Below, piece by piece: positions 18,983-29,776 of a stretch of DNA of 64,000 nt (within the stretch, counting starts at the first letter, position 1; each line of letters begins with the position of its first letter). Below the pieces are notes generated by a model. It did not search any database and was not told the DNA's origin. It saw nothing but the letters and a program-made list of their open reading frames with translations. Where the stretch lies: NCBI GenBank assembly GCA_018335895.1, contig JAGXQU010000056.1:1-64000 (forward strand), given 5' to 3'. The stretch is from Hyphomicrobiales bacterium (lineage in GTDB: Bacteria > Pseudomonadota > Alphaproteobacteria > Rhizobiales > Xanthobacteraceae). The translations under genes were made by a program, and so were the position numbers.

Positions 18983-19135
18983 GCGGGTCGCGCGCGTCGG
19001 GCTACCCGCCCGACCTCGTGCCTTTTCGGCTCCGCTGGGGCGGGCCGACGGCGCTGCCTTCGCGTGTCGCTCAGCAGCTTGCCCTCACTACATGGTGGAC
19101 CATGCCGTTCGGGAAAGACCCGAGGTCGGGCGGGT
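18983..19135. repeat. GC-rich nested inverted repeats (element A)
   Basis: ACCCGCCCGACCTCG (19004) vs CGAGGTCGGGCGGGT (19121), perfect 15 bp; alternative GGCGGGT/ACCCGCC stem at 18983/19004. Confidence 0.75.
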
Positions 19136-19371
19136 TTGCCAATAGGCTTGTATACAAAGGCCAAGCAAAAACTTTATACGGCGGAAAGCAGCGCCGACGC
19201 GCGCGACCCTGTGACAAGAACAATCGTCACAAGACGGAGCACGAAAAGGCAATTCAAACAGGGCGCTCAATCGTGGGCGATTGAGCGCACCGATTTCGCG
19301 GTTGGAAAATGCTGTACGAATTTGGGCAATTCCAGTTTGGCGGTAAAATTAATCCATTAATCAAACACAAT

Positions 19372-19635
19372 ATGAAAAACCAACCGATTGCATTGAGTGA
19401 AAGCGAGCGACAAGAAATTGCAGAACTTGAAGACATTCAAGATATGTTTGGCGCGGAAACGGCGGACGAGATGACCGAATTATTGCGCGACATCTATATG
19501 GTCAAATTTAATTTCATATCGGGATCGCCGGGTTACGTCGGCGAATTTTTCTTAGTCCAAACCAATCATTTGACCGGTGATGCTCCGCTACAAATCATTC
19601 GGAGCAAGGACCGCAAGATGATGTTGGTGAACTAA
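19372..19635 (+). CDS. Hypothetical protein
   Basis: ORF MKNQPIALSESERQEIAELEDIQ... Confidence 0.5.
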   Translation: MKNQPIALSESERQEIAELEDIQDMFGAETADEMTELLRDIYMVKFNFISGSPGYVGEFFLVQTNHLTGDAPLQIIRSKDRKMMLVN

Positions 19636-19829
19636 TCAAGGTTAGGAAGCCGCTCCCGCAAACCAAGAAATTCGTGTCGCAGAATATCTTTTTTGCGACA
19701 CGCGAATGCCGCTCTGTCAAGTGGCGACATCTTCGAAGTTAAATTCAGAATTTTGTATAATGATTGAAGACGGTTCTCCGCGCGCTCCGGCGCCCGATGG
19801 TCGGGTGTCGGTTGTACGGAGAACTTGTC

Positions 19830-20156
19830 ATGAACAACAGCGCGAGAATTCGCGAACTGAATGACGCTTTTCGCAAAAGTTTCGTCGGTGGCCGCGTTTT
19901 GCTCACTGCCGGCGTTAATGCGCTCGAACCGTCAGAACGCGAAGCGGTGTTACGCAAAGTGCGTGATTTCGTGAGCTTCGATCCAGATAATGATCCTTAC
20001 GGAGAGCATGACTTCGTCTCGGTCGAACACAACAATGAACGCTACTTTGCCAAGATCGACTATTACGCACCCGATCTTGCGCATGGTTCGGAAGAACCGG
20101 CCGATCCCGCAAAGACCGTCCGTGTGCTCACGCTGATGCGCGCAGACGAATACTGA
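19830..20156 (+). CDS. DUF3768 family protein
   Basis: IRELNDAFRKSFVGGRVLLTAGV...DNDPYGEHDFVSVEH...AKIDYY. Confidence 0.8.
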   Translation: MNNSARIRELNDAFRKSFVGGRVLLTAGVNALEPSEREAVLRKVRDFVSFDPDNDPYGEHDFVSVEHNNERYFAKIDYYAPDLAHGSEEPADPAKTVRVLTLMRADEY

Positions 20157-20182
20157 CCCCCTGCGGGGGGTCTTTTATTTTT
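20157..20182 (+). terminator. Intrinsic terminator after DUF3768 gene
   Basis: ACCCCCTGCGGGGGGTCTTTTATTTTT. Confidence 0.7.
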
Positions 20183-20183
20183 G

Positions 20184-20385
20184 CGGCCCCGGCCTTGGGG
20201 CCGGTCACGCTCTATCGCGCAGGCTTAGCTGCGCGACCGAGCCCGCAAGCGGTCTCGGCCCAACGGGTGACGATCGTTGCCGCGTGGGAGTAATCAGGTT
20301 TCAGCCGTTGCTAATTTTTATGATCGCGCGCCGGCTTCCGCGCCGGTCAAGGCGACCCCTGCGGGGCGCGATTGCGGCCTTGACC
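20184..20385. repeat. Cluster of consecutive hairpins
   Basis: TCGCGCAG-GCTTAG-CTGCGCGA (20215-20236); CCGAGCCCGCAAGCGGTCTCGG; GGTCAAGGC...GCCTTGACC (20345-20385). Confidence 0.6.
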
Positions 20386-20528
20386 GTTTCGACGGCGCGC
20401 ACATTCTAAAGCGTCGGCTCCGGAGGAAACGTCGTACTCGTCTCACCAGAGGAAAGGATGATTGCTCCTTCCCTATTTCGCCAGTTAATGGCGCGAAGTT
20501 TTCCTTAGAGACTGACTGGTCGCCTCAT

Positions 20529-21188
20529 CTAGCAATCACCGACAATCGTCTTGCCGCCGATCACGAGCGCTTCGTTAGCTCCACTCAATGAGAATACGTC
20601 AATTCGATAGTCGTGTTGCGGGAACTCGATAGCAAAAGTGGCCTCGTTACTATTGGCCAAAGCGAGAACTATCTTCTCTAGATCGCTTCGTGCTTTTGGA
20701 CTCGGATCGTCCAATGCGAGAGTAAATCCGCCTGCACCGGTCGGAATCGCGATAGAGTATCTTGTATCGTCAATGATGAAATTAACTGCGGCTTCTTGGC
20801 GTGCTCGCCACTGGAAATTCCACGAGTGCAAAGTCAAGCTTGGCGCTTTATTTGTGAACCTATCTACACATGCGATTACAACGCTTGATCCTCCGACATT
20901 TCTAACCGTTGCTTCGAACGTTCCTTGTCCGAAGCTGAACGTCCAATCTTTCCTGGCTGCTCGCGGCGCCTGAGCTGAAGGACAGACTATCCGGCCGCGC
21001 GGCCAAGTTCCTTGGTAGTTTGCGAGGCTGCCATCGGGACACATGCAGTTTTGACCGGAAGGCCCTTGAACCCATCGTCCGGGACAATGCTGGTCAAAAT
21101 ATTGTTGCTGAGCGCTTAAATCGTTCGTCGCTAAGCCAGTTGATAGAGCCAGTAAAAGTGATTCAACGATGAGAAATTTGCGGTTCAT
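20529..21188 (-). CDS. Predicted secreted protein adjacent to SLATT/TIR genes
   Basis: N-terminal signal-like MNRKFLIVESLLLALSTGLA. Confidence 0.5.
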   Translation of the reverse strand: MNRKFLIVESLLLALSTGLATNDLSAQQQYFDQHCPGRWVQGPSGQNCMCPDGSLANYQGTWPRGRIVCPSAQAPRAARKDWTFSFGQGTFEATVRNVGGSSVVIACVDRFTNKAPSLTLHSWNFQWRARQEAAVNFIIDDTRYSIAIPTGAGGFTLALDDPSPKARSDLEKIVLALANSNEATFAIEFPQHDYRIDVFSLSGANEALVIGGKTIVGDC

Positions 21189-21223
21189 CTGCCCACTGAT
21201 CCTTTGGCGATTGGGCTTCGAGA

Positions 21224-22096
21224 TTACGTCGCGTCGCGACGAGCCCGCCACTGTGTATGCTCTCTGGAGAATGCATTTTCAGCATCACCGACAAACGACG
21301 AGAATGCTGCCTCAGTCGTTACTAAAGGCAGGGTTTCCTTGAGTAGACCTATTTCAAAAAACGTTTGGCTGTAAGAGGCGGAGAGGTCTTGAAATCTACG
21401 CGCCTGAATCCACGCAAGAGCAGAACTTGCTGCCGCTACAATTGCGTCAGTTGGCCAAAACTGCGTCAAAGGTTCAATTAACTTCCCTACCGCGCAGAGA
21501 ATAGCGATTGCGTGCAGTACGATAATTGCGGCAAACCAGCGCCACGAAAGCGTCGTATTGCGCTTTGCTTTCAATTGGTACCATTCTAACTGGTTATCGA
21601 CTCTTTCCCTTTGGTAGATCGATACTCGTTCACCAAGCGGCATAGACCGCACCGCGTTCATCGATTCCGTGATCAGCGCGCTATTTGTCTCCGCCAGCAC
21701 CGAACGCGATACTTCATTTTCTTTCATTATTCTTCTGACGTTCTCGCTAAACGCTTTACGAGCAATATCATCCCCCGAATTGTATGGCTCTGCACGCATT
21801 GCGAACCGCCATGAAACGGTTTTTACGGATTCCGCCAATGCTCGCGTTCCGAACCAGGTTCGCTGAGGCTGACTGACGGCCAGGTAAGCTGTCAGCGATA
21901 GGCTTAAGAGTAAAAGTAGCAACTGCGCCGCCGCCAACCAGCGCGACTGAAAATCAAGGACGGAAATCGTAGCAATTAGGATCAGTGAAATGAGGCTAGT
22001 TGCTAGCGCAAAATGAAAAGAGCGCTGGGCTCGATTGGAAGCCTTATCAGCGTGATGATAAAGGGCCGAAAGTTCAAAATTGTTCATTGGGGCCAA
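21224..22096 (-). CDS. DUF4231/SLATT-type multi-TM membrane protein
   Basis: Two TM hairpins and C-terminal AFSREHTQWRARRDA SLATT-like signature. Confidence 0.7.
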   Translation of the reverse strand: MAPMNNFELSALYHHADKASNRAQRSFHFALATSLISLILIATISVLDFQSRWLAAAQLLLLLLSLSLTAYLAVSQPQRTWFGTRALAESVKTVSWRFAMRAEPYNSGDDIARKAFSENVRRIMKENEVSRSVLAETNSALITESMNAVRSMPLGERVSIYQRERVDNQLEWYQLKAKRNTTLSWRWFAAIIVLHAIAILCAVGKLIEPLTQFWPTDAIVAAASSALAWIQARRFQDLSASYSQTFFEIGLLKETLPLVTTEAAFSSFVGDAENAFSREHTQWRARRDAT

Positions 22097-22102
22097 TACG
22101 AT

Positions 22103-25102
22103 CTACCGGGCTCTAGCGTTCCATTTTTTCCATTCTGGCGCATCGGGACGTGGCGGGTTCAACTTAGCGCGCTTATCTTTCAACCATAACTTCCAGTCGG
22201 CTAAATTGTACGGCCACTTCCCCATTTCAATACACCAGTTCGGTGGGTCGAGGTCTAGAAAGGCCTTTTCGCGCTGATCTCTTGTCAGGCAACTTGGAAC
22301 GAGTTTTCTCGCGTGCTCAATGAGTGCCTCAGTCGATGGAAACAACTGCCAGATACGCGCAGTTCCGTCGCTAGATGCGGTTAAAGCAAATTCGCTATTC
22401 GGTGCGAATGCCGTACTCCACACACGGCTGGGGTGCTCACGAAGCAAAGCGACCTGTTCGCCCGTCGTTACATCCCGGACTTCCAATATTCCACCAGGAA
22501 GAGCTCGCAGCAATCGAGCGCCTTTCAAACTAAAAGCGTCTTTCGCAGATAGAACCGGACCTTCGGTACCGGATATTCCCGAATCGAATGTCGCAACTTT
22601 TCTGGCGGATGTTACATCCCAGATTGAAATGATTCCGCTGCGCGTGATTGTGACGACTCGCAACCCATCTGAATCAAATATTGCACGCATGACAGGCGGT
22701 GCCTCTTCGTCTCTAAAAACCGCAATCACGGCACCTGATTCAGCGTCCCATATCCGGGTCGTGCCATCCAAAGATGTTGTGAGCGCACGCTTTCCGCTTG
22801 GGTCGAACTCCGCACTCATAACTGTATGCTTATGACCCCGTAGAGTCAGTACCAACTTTCCTGATTCAGAATCAAAAATTCGAGGGGGATCTGATTCGCT
22901 AAGAGTTCTTGCAATTAGGCGTCGCCCATCGCGACTAAAGTTAACAGAGAATATATCACCTTCTAGCTTTACAGGTGCCTTCAGCAACTTACCTGTTTCT
23001 GCGTCCCATACTTGGATCCAATTTGATTTGTAGGGGGCCTGGTCTAACGATGTGCTCGAGAATGTAATCAGGCGACGGCCATCCGCGCTGAACCTCGCAA
23101 CATAAACTTGGCCAATAACATTGCTAATTCGAACCAGCAGTTTCCCCGACTCAGCATCCCAAATCGCCGCAGAGCCATCGTCAGAAGAAGTTACAACTCG
23201 GCGTCCATCTGAATTGAAAGCAGCATCGTTGACGCGCTCTTTATGCCCACTAAGAATGCGAGGAGATGCATCTGTTTTGATCCTCCAAACTCTCAAGATA
23301 TCGCCTGAGAATGTCGTTACTACTTGCTTCCCATCAGCACTCAGCGAGGCGCTTTGCAGGTAACCTAAATGGCCGCGAAGCAAAGATATCGTTTTTCCGG
23401 TCTTGGTATCCCAAACGCGAACCGTATCTAAGGACGAAGTTAGGAATCGCAGTCCATCGGAACTGAACCGGATGCTATATACTAGGTCCTCGTGCTCCTC
23501 GAGCGCCGAAATCAGCTTTCCTGTTTGGATATTCCAAAGTTGAATTTTGCCCCTGGAGGATCCGGTGAATAGAGTACGTCCATCAGGGCTAAACGCAGCA
23601 TGCATCACATCGACGCCTGTCAATTCAGATACTTTTTTACCCGTATCGGCATCGATGATTTTAACTGTGCTGGCCGTAAACATTCGATGAGGCAATGGTG
23701 CGGGACTTGCATATGTCACGATGTATTTGCTGTCAGGACTAAAATAGATTTCATTGTCAAACTTCTCTAGATGAGCAATCGCAAAAAGTCTTCTGCCGCT
23801 ACTCACATCCCAGACAACTGTCGAAGTTCCTGACTCCGAATTAGTTCCAGTATTCTGCAGCAAAGCAGTTACGCGTTGTCCATTTGATCTAATTGCTAAC
23901 GCCCTAACTGCCCCCTCTACGCCCCTTACAGCGACTACCGCCTCATTTGTTACGCTATTCCATATGCGAATTGTTTTGTCGTCAAAAGCAGCCGCGACAA
24001 GCGAACTGCTGGCATCGAAAGCAATACTGATGAGTTTGTCCTTGAACGGCCACCTCTCTACTTTTCCACTTTCAGTATGCAAAACAACCATGTTCCCGCG
24101 AAAAAAAGTAAGAATGCGTTTTCCGTCAGAAAGAAAGATAGCGTTGCCCGCGTTCTTTACCTGGAACTCCGCAAGTTCGGGTGATTTTTGTTGTGCGGTG
24201 AACAGCGCACGTTCTGCTTCCGGCACATAAGGTCGCAAAAAATTAGCGTCTTTGTCAGGCAAGGCTTCTAGAGCGAGCAGCATTGCAAGCTCGTGATCAC
24301 CTGAAGCTGTGCTTTGTGCGGCTAGATCGGCCAAGAACTTAGATTGCGTAATCAGCTTATTGTTCCGCTGAACTCTTTCTGCCAAGGAATTCGTATACGC
24401 AAAGTACGTCGCAACTACCGCGCTACTAGCCAGCAAAGCAATCGAAGCCATGACAGCTCGATAAAAGCGAGTACGGCGGCGGGCGGCTTCAACTTCACGC
24501 TGCCTTAGCGCGTCGTATCCTACCCCAAGCAGACCTGCGATTAGCTTTAGTTTTGCGCTTTCTTTCCCATCCCCTTGCGGCCTTGCATCGGCCGCTACAG
24601 GCTCTAGCCGCTCTGCTGTAGGTTTCCCGCGAGAGTCGAATCGAAATTGTAATGCAGGTGGGAAGCATTCATCTTCCGCAGAGAAGCCAGACTTATCTGA
24701 TGCGTTAGGCTCTCCCGCTACGATGAAAGCAAGTATTCTGTCCTCGCGGCCAAGCTTTTTGAATAAAGCAATTTCCTCATTCACCCATCGAGAAAAAACA
24801 GCATTCGGCGAGCAGACCACAATAAGATAAGCTGACTGATCGAGCGCGTCTCGAATTTGATCGTTCAAATTGGCCGAAGACGGTAATTCTTCCCGATCCC
24901 GAAAAATTGGGAAAAGAGATTTCGGTACGGGCCCATCCCGGCTCAGGGTGCCGACCAATTGTTCGGGTACTTTGTAACGTTCTAACGAGCGGTGCAGCCA
25001 TTCGCCCCATGTTTTGTCTTTGTGGCTATAGCTAATGAACGCCCGATACTTGAAGGGAGACTCCATTTCAGCGTCTTCCGTCTTGTCCTGATCTGCAGCC
25101 AC
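22103..25102 (-). CDS. TIR - transmembrane - WD40 repeat protein
   Basis: N-terminal AFISYSHKDKTWGEWLHRSLERY...FRDREELPSS...SRWVNEEI; TM near 220-245; many WD40 repeats. Confidence 0.88.
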   Translation of the reverse strand: MAADQDKTEDAEMESPFKYRAFISYSHKDKTWGEWLHRSLERYKVPEQLVGTLSRDGPVPKSLFPIFRDREELPSSANLNDQIRDALDQSAYLIVVCSPNAVFSRWVNEEIALFKKLGREDRILAFIVAGEPNASDKSGFSAEDECFPPALQFRFDSRGKPTAERLEPVAADARPQGDGKESAKLKLIAGLLGVGYDALRQREVEAARRRTRFYRAVMASIALLASSAVVATYFAYTNSLAERVQRNNKLITQSKFLADLAAQSTASGDHELAMLLALEALPDKDANFLRPYVPEAERALFTAQQKSPELAEFQVKNAGNAIFLSDGKRILTFFRGNMVVLHTESGKVERWPFKDKLISIAFDASSSLVAAAFDDKTIRIWNSVTNEAVVAVRGVEGAVRALAIRSNGQRVTALLQNTGTNSESGTSTVVWDVSSGRRLFAIAHLEKFDNEIYFSPDSKYIVTYASPAPLPHRMFTASTVKIIDADTGKKVSELTGVDVMHAAFSPDGRTLFTGSSRGKIQLWNIQTGKLISALEEHEDLVYSIRFSSDGLRFLTSSLDTVRVWDTKTGKTISLLRGHLGYLQSASLSADGKQVVTTFSGDILRVWRIKTDASPRILSGHKERVNDAAFNSDGRRVVTSSDDGSAAIWDAESGKLLVRISNVIGQVYVARFSADGRRLITFSSTSLDQAPYKSNWIQVWDAETGKLLKAPVKLEGDIFSVNFSRDGRRLIARTLSESDPPRIFDSESGKLVLTLRGHKHTVMSAEFDPSGKRALTTSLDGTTRIWDAESGAVIAVFRDEEAPPVMRAIFDSDGLRVVTITRSGIISIWDVTSARKVATFDSGISGTEGPVLSAKDAFSLKGARLLRALPGGILEVRDVTTGEQVALLREHPSRVWSTAFAPNSEFALTASSDGTARIWQLFPSTEALIEHARKLVPSCLTRDQREKAFLDLDPPNWCIEMGKWPYNLADWKLWLKDKRAKLNPPRPDAPEWKKWNARAR

Positions 25103-25149
25103 TAAGTCCTCGATCGAATTGCCTAGTCTGCTCTCTTCAATTGCGACAA

Positions 25150-25473
25150 CTACCTAGATGGATGTCGAGATGCGCGTACGCAAATATCGAGCGTTTCCGC
25201 GAAGCCTAAAATCGGAATCACGGCGCGTATCGCTTCATCCGTCGTTAGTTCTCTGTTCTTAATGCAGTAAGCCCGGAGGATCACGCTGCTCACCGAAGAG
25301 AAGAAAAGCCCACCGGCGATAGCGCCAGCCGACGTTCCTCCACTTGGGGCCGCTGTTACGGCAGGCGGGCAAAAGGGCGGGCATGGGGGCGGCGGCAATA
25401 CCTGAGCATCCGCTGCCTCGGAAAGAGACAGCAAACAGAATGCATGCGGAATGGCGCTTTTAGGTAATCTCAT
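25150..25473 (-). CDS. Hypothetical small protein
   Basis: MRLPKSAIPHAFCLLSLSEAADAQ...; start uncertain. Confidence 0.35.
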   Translation of the reverse strand: MRLPKSAIPHAFCLLSLSEAADAQVLPPPPCPPFCPPAVTAAPSGGTSAGAIAGGLFFSSVSSVILRAYCIKNRELTTDEAIRAVIPILGFAETLDICVRASRHPSR

Positions 25474-25802
25474 ACCCGTCCCCAAACTTGAATTCTCGAT
25501 GTCAATTAATTCGCAGTCAACCGAGCCGCTTTTTGTCCTTTGGAGATGCGGCGCCATATCCACGCAGGTCAGCGTGATCCATTCGATGCCCGCGGCTGAA
25601 CCGAGTGAGTACCGCTGATGCGGTACAATCGGGGTTCGGCCACGTCCTGAAAGGATCGTGGCCGGAACGAGCCGGACGTGAGCGGAGGACTCGGCAATCA
25701 CGCACGATGCCAATTGGTCCTGGCGCATGTCTGCGGGACAGACAGGCTGCCCGCGCCAAATCCCGACTGCGGCGTGCACGGCACACCGGCTCCATTCCGG
25801 CT

Positions 25803-27074
25803 ATGAACACGGAAGCATCAGCGGTCAGTATCGGCGCGCATCACGCGAGCGGTTTAATCGCACTCTATGCAGAAGAACGTCGCAGGCATTTGTATCTGAT
25901 CGGTCAGACCGGCACTGGCAAGAGTACGTTGTTGTTGAATTTGATCCGGCAGGATTTGGAGAACAGTGAGGGACTGGCACTGCTCGATCCGCACGGCGAT
26001 CTTGCGGGCGCTGCACTTCATTTTGTTCCGCGTCATCGCACCAATGATCTTGTCTATCTCGACCCAGCCGACCGAGATCATCCCATCGGCTTTAATCCCC
26101 TCTCAAACGTGCAGGACCATCTGAAGCCGGTCGTGGCCGATGGCATCGTCGCATCCTTCCGCCACGTCTGGCCGGATAGCTGGGGACCAAGGCTCGATTA
26201 CATTTTGACCAACGCGACCCGAGCGCTGCTCGATATGCCCGGTGCCACACTCCTGATGCTGCCAAGACTTCTGATCGATCCTGGCTATCGAGAGCGCATC
26301 GTTACGCATCACGTGCGCGATCCCGTCGTGCGTGGTTTCTGGCTGAACGAATACGCCGCCTACAACGATAAATTACGTGTCGAAGCCATCGCCCCAATCC
26401 AGAATAAGATCGGTAAGGCGCTGATGGTGCCCGTGTTGCGCAATATGCTGGCGCAGCCAAGAAGCACGATCACTATGCGCCGGTTGATGGACGAGCGTGC
26501 GATCCTCATCTGCAACTTGTCCAAGGGTGCAATCGGCGAAAGCACTTCGCATTTGCTCGGCGCATTGCTGGTGACTTCCATTGCGCAGGCTGCACTTTCA
26601 AGAACCGATTTGGCGGCGGAAGCGAGGCTCCCCTTCCATCTCTACGCCGACGAGTTTCAGTCGTTCGCGACCGAGAGCTTTGCACTAATTTTATCGGAGG
26701 CCCGAAAATATGCGCTCACACTGACCGTGGCGCATCAATATTTAGAACAATTGCCGGATGCATTGCGTGCCGCCGTCTTTGGCAATGTCGGATCGATCCT
26801 CGCCTGTCGAATTGGAGCCGTCGATGCACCTGTTCTTGCTGAACAGATAGGCTTGGGAGGCGCCGACGCTTTGCTCGACCTCCCGAATTTCACTGCCTGG
26901 GGAAGGCTTTTGCGGAATGGCGTTCCTACATCGCCGATCCGGCTCGATCTGTTGGATAGCGGCCAATCGAAAAGGTCGTCCGTGGAACGGTTATTGGCCA
27001 CAAGCCGTCTCCGGTTTGGCCGTCCCCGCAGCGAAATTGAGCATCGAATCAAGCGGTTTCTTAGTGGAGCTTGA
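25803..27074 (+). CDS. HerA/VirD4 (TraG/TraD-like) ATPase 1, element A
   Basis: LIGQTGTGKSTLLLNLI, LLDPHGDLA, YADEFQSFATESFA; homolog at 50670. Confidence 0.85.
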   Translation: MNTEASAVSIGAHHASGLIALYAEERRRHLYLIGQTGTGKSTLLLNLIRQDLENSEGLALLDPHGDLAGAALHFVPRHRTNDLVYLDPADRDHPIGFNPLSNVQDHLKPVVADGIVASFRHVWPDSWGPRLDYILTNATRALLDMPGATLLMLPRLLIDPGYRERIVTHHVRDPVVRGFWLNEYAAYNDKLRVEAIAPIQNKIGKALMVPVLRNMLAQPRSTITMRRLMDERAILICNLSKGAIGESTSHLLGALLVTSIAQAALSRTDLAAEARLPFHLYADEFQSFATESFALILSEARKYALTLTVAHQYLEQLPDALRAAVFGNVGSILACRIGAVDAPVLAEQIGLGGADALLDLPNFTAWGRLLRNGVPTSPIRLDLLDSGQSKRSSVERLLATSRLRFGRPRSEIEHRIKRFLSGA

Positions 27075-27132
27075 CGACACACCCGGTTCGATTTTTCATC
27101 TTGAGTTGAAATGTATCCATAGGGGGAGCTGG

Positions 27133-27474
27133 ATGCGCATCACGATCGAACACTTCGATAAAAGAGAGTTTTTCACGATATACAAGGTTTTGAAATGTAA
27201 GATTGAATTCACCGAAACTGAAAAGGCCATCATCAAGCGGGCGGGGTTAGGTGAGTATATTTTCTTTGATGCCGAGCAGCCAAAGCTTAGTGAAGAAGCC
27301 AACCGCTATCGAGTAGATACGATTGTCAAAAACAGCGGGTTGAGACTCTTTTACGCGGACGAAGCTTCCCGTCTTCGTCACGACCAGCGCTTGCGCGAGG
27401 CTTTGACAACGTTGAAAGCCGCGATTGAAGCGAACTCTGGGCCCGTGAAAACCCAAGACACGTTCGAGCTTTGA
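27133..27474 (+). CDS. Hypothetical protein
   Basis: ORF within transfer gene cluster. Confidence 0.45.
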   Translation: MRITIEHFDKREFFTIYKVLKCKIEFTETEKAIIKRAGLGEYIFFDAEQPKLSEEANRYRVDTIVKNSGLRLFYADEASRLRHDQRLREALTTLKAAIEANSGPVKTQDTFEL

Positions 27475-27887
27475 AGCCGACGAATAACCCGAGCGAACAG
27501 ATAGCCGTCTATATATTCGGGACGGTTGCTATACTTTTTATCTTCATCGTAGTGGGCGTCGTTGCGGCTACGGTGGCAGCGGTCGCCCTTATCGTGTGGG
27601 CAATCAGGAAATACTTCTTTACTCCCCCGCCGCCAGCCCCGCTTGAAAATTTATATGCCGACACCCTTCGGCAAATTAGCGCCGTACCCACCGAAGACGA
27701 TGTGGTGGAGAACGTGTTGCTCAAACTGTTGGACAAGCACCAACTAATTCTCCTGCCGCGCCGGTTTGGACGGCAATCACTGCCGCTGCAGGTGATCTCT
27801 TTGGCGCCGAAGGCTTCGGCCAAGTCCCTGTTCCGCCGCCCTATCCGGATGATGTGGATCGAGCGCGATATAGAGATCAGACGATAG
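27471..27887 (+). CDS. Small membrane protein
   Basis: N-terminal TM segments; overlaps preceding stop; start codon uncertain. Confidence 0.45.
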   Translation: MKPTNNPSEQIAVYIFGTVAILFIFIVVGVVAATVAAVALIVWAIRKYFFTPPPPAPLENLYADTLRQISAVPTEDDVVENVLLKLLDKHQLILLPRRFGRQSLPLQVISLAPKASAKSLFRRPIRMMWIERDIEIRR

Positions 27888-29623
27888 GAGCCGTCAAAAA
27901 GTCGGCCGCGGTTTCGATATTTGAGGAAACGTTAAGCCTTAGCTTCGAGGCGCTGATTAGTCGGCTTCCGCCAATCGCGAAGGGCTTAGCCCTCACTGAA
28001 CTCGAAACTGCCACTGCTTCCTTTGAAGTGACACTCGGCGATTTCTTGCTCGACAAATCCATCATCACCGAAATGGTACTCCCCTATTATCGAGAAGCAG
28101 GGCGCGATGTCGGATTGTTTCAACAGGTCCGTGACACGCTGGATCGCAACATCCACGAATTGTCCGATGAACCATTCACGCCCGAGACTCGAAACACCGG
28201 CGATCTGATTATGCCGAAGGACTTCAAGGGGACCTTCGCTGAGCCCTGCAAAGCCTATCTCACCGGAACGCCATTCGAGAGAATTTTTCAGGCGCGGGTG
28301 CCGTTCGCTTTTCCGCAGAAAGCCCGCTTTGAACATCATTGGATTGTTGCAGGCTCGGGTCACGGCAAAACTCAGCTTTTGCAGCACCTGATCTTGAGCG
28401 ACCTTCAAAGTGCAGAATAGCCAGCGCTCATCATTATCGACAGCCAGGGCGAGATGTTGCGCAAGATTGAGCGGCTGGTGTTGTTTAAGGACAGTGACCG
28501 CCTCGTCGTCATTGACCCGGAAGACGATCATCCGCCCGCTTTGAATCTATTCGATATGTCGACGGCGCGACTGCAAGGCTACTCCCGACTAGTTCGTGAA
28601 CAGGTCGAGGCCGGAATCGTCGAGCTTTATAACTATGTATTTGGCGCACTCGCCGCCGATCTCACCAGCAAACAAGGTACCGCTTTTGCCTTTGTCACGC
28701 GCCTCATGCTGTCGATCCCCGGCGCCACCATCCACACGCTGCGGGAATTGATGGAAGAGAACACCAAATCGCTCACCCATAGCCGATTTGCAGACGCCAT
28801 TGCGGCGCTTGATCCCACGGCGCGAGCCTTCTTTGAAAACCAGTTTTACAACAACACCGCCTTCACGCAGACTCGCCAGCAATTGGCGCGGCGGCTCTAT
28901 GGCGTAGTGCAAGTGCCCGCGTTCGACCGCATGCTGTCTGCACCGAAGAGCAAAATCGATATGTTCGAGGCCATGCAGAGCGGCAAGGTGGTGCTCGTGA
29001 ATACCTCGAAATCGCTTCTCAAAACTGAGGCATCTGCCCTGTTCGGCCGCTTCATGATCGCGCAAGCTTTGCGCGCGGCCTATGAGCGGGTGGCGGTCCC
29101 CGATCACGAACGCAGAGCTGCTTACCTGATCATCGACGAAGCTTCGGAATATTTCGACGACAGTCTGGAAACGCTGCTCAATCAGGCTAGGAAATTCAAT
29201 CTAGGCGTAGTCTTCGCGCATCAATATTTGGATCAGCTCGATCAAAAATTGCGTGCGTCGGTCGCAGCCAATACGTCGATCAAGATGGCGGGCGGAGTTT
29301 CGGACCGCGATGCACGTTCACTCGCCGCCGACATGCGAACGAATGCCGATTTCCTCACGGCACAACGGAAAGACAATGCTAAAGCGCCGCAATGGTCAGA
29401 ATTCGCTTGCTATATTCGCAATCACACACCGAGTGCTGTGAGCCTGCGCGTACCCTTCTTCAGTTTGGAGAACTCCGCCAAAGTAAGCGATGCCGAACTA
29501 GAGGCTCTTAAGGCTCGCAATCGAATGCGTTACGCGTCACACCCCGACGAATCGCGACCGGTCGCGACAGTTCCCGCCACGCCGCCATCCGGCGCGGCGG
29601 AACCAGACGACTGGCGCTCGTAA
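27854..29623 (+). pseudogene. HerA/VirD4-like ATPase 2, interrupted by in-frame TAG at 28418
   Basis: 27854-28420 ends ...DLQSAE*; same frame continues PALIIIDSQGEMLRKIE...; element C homolog is uninterrupted. Confidence 0.78.
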
Positions 29624-29776
29624 AATAATCCTTCTGGCGCAAAGCATCTCATTGCGGTGCAACACTCGCCGTCGCGGCACATAGCGCCCGGTTACAAAAT
29701 TGGTCGATGCGCGTAGCTCTCGATTATCCATTCCAGACTTCGGTCGTATACCGCTTGCTATAATGGCTGCACTTAT

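Noticed and set aside
18895-19284. Several short ORFs in the GC-rich inverted repeat region
   Set aside because: Conflicting frames, no homology recognised; region better explained as structured non-coding DNA
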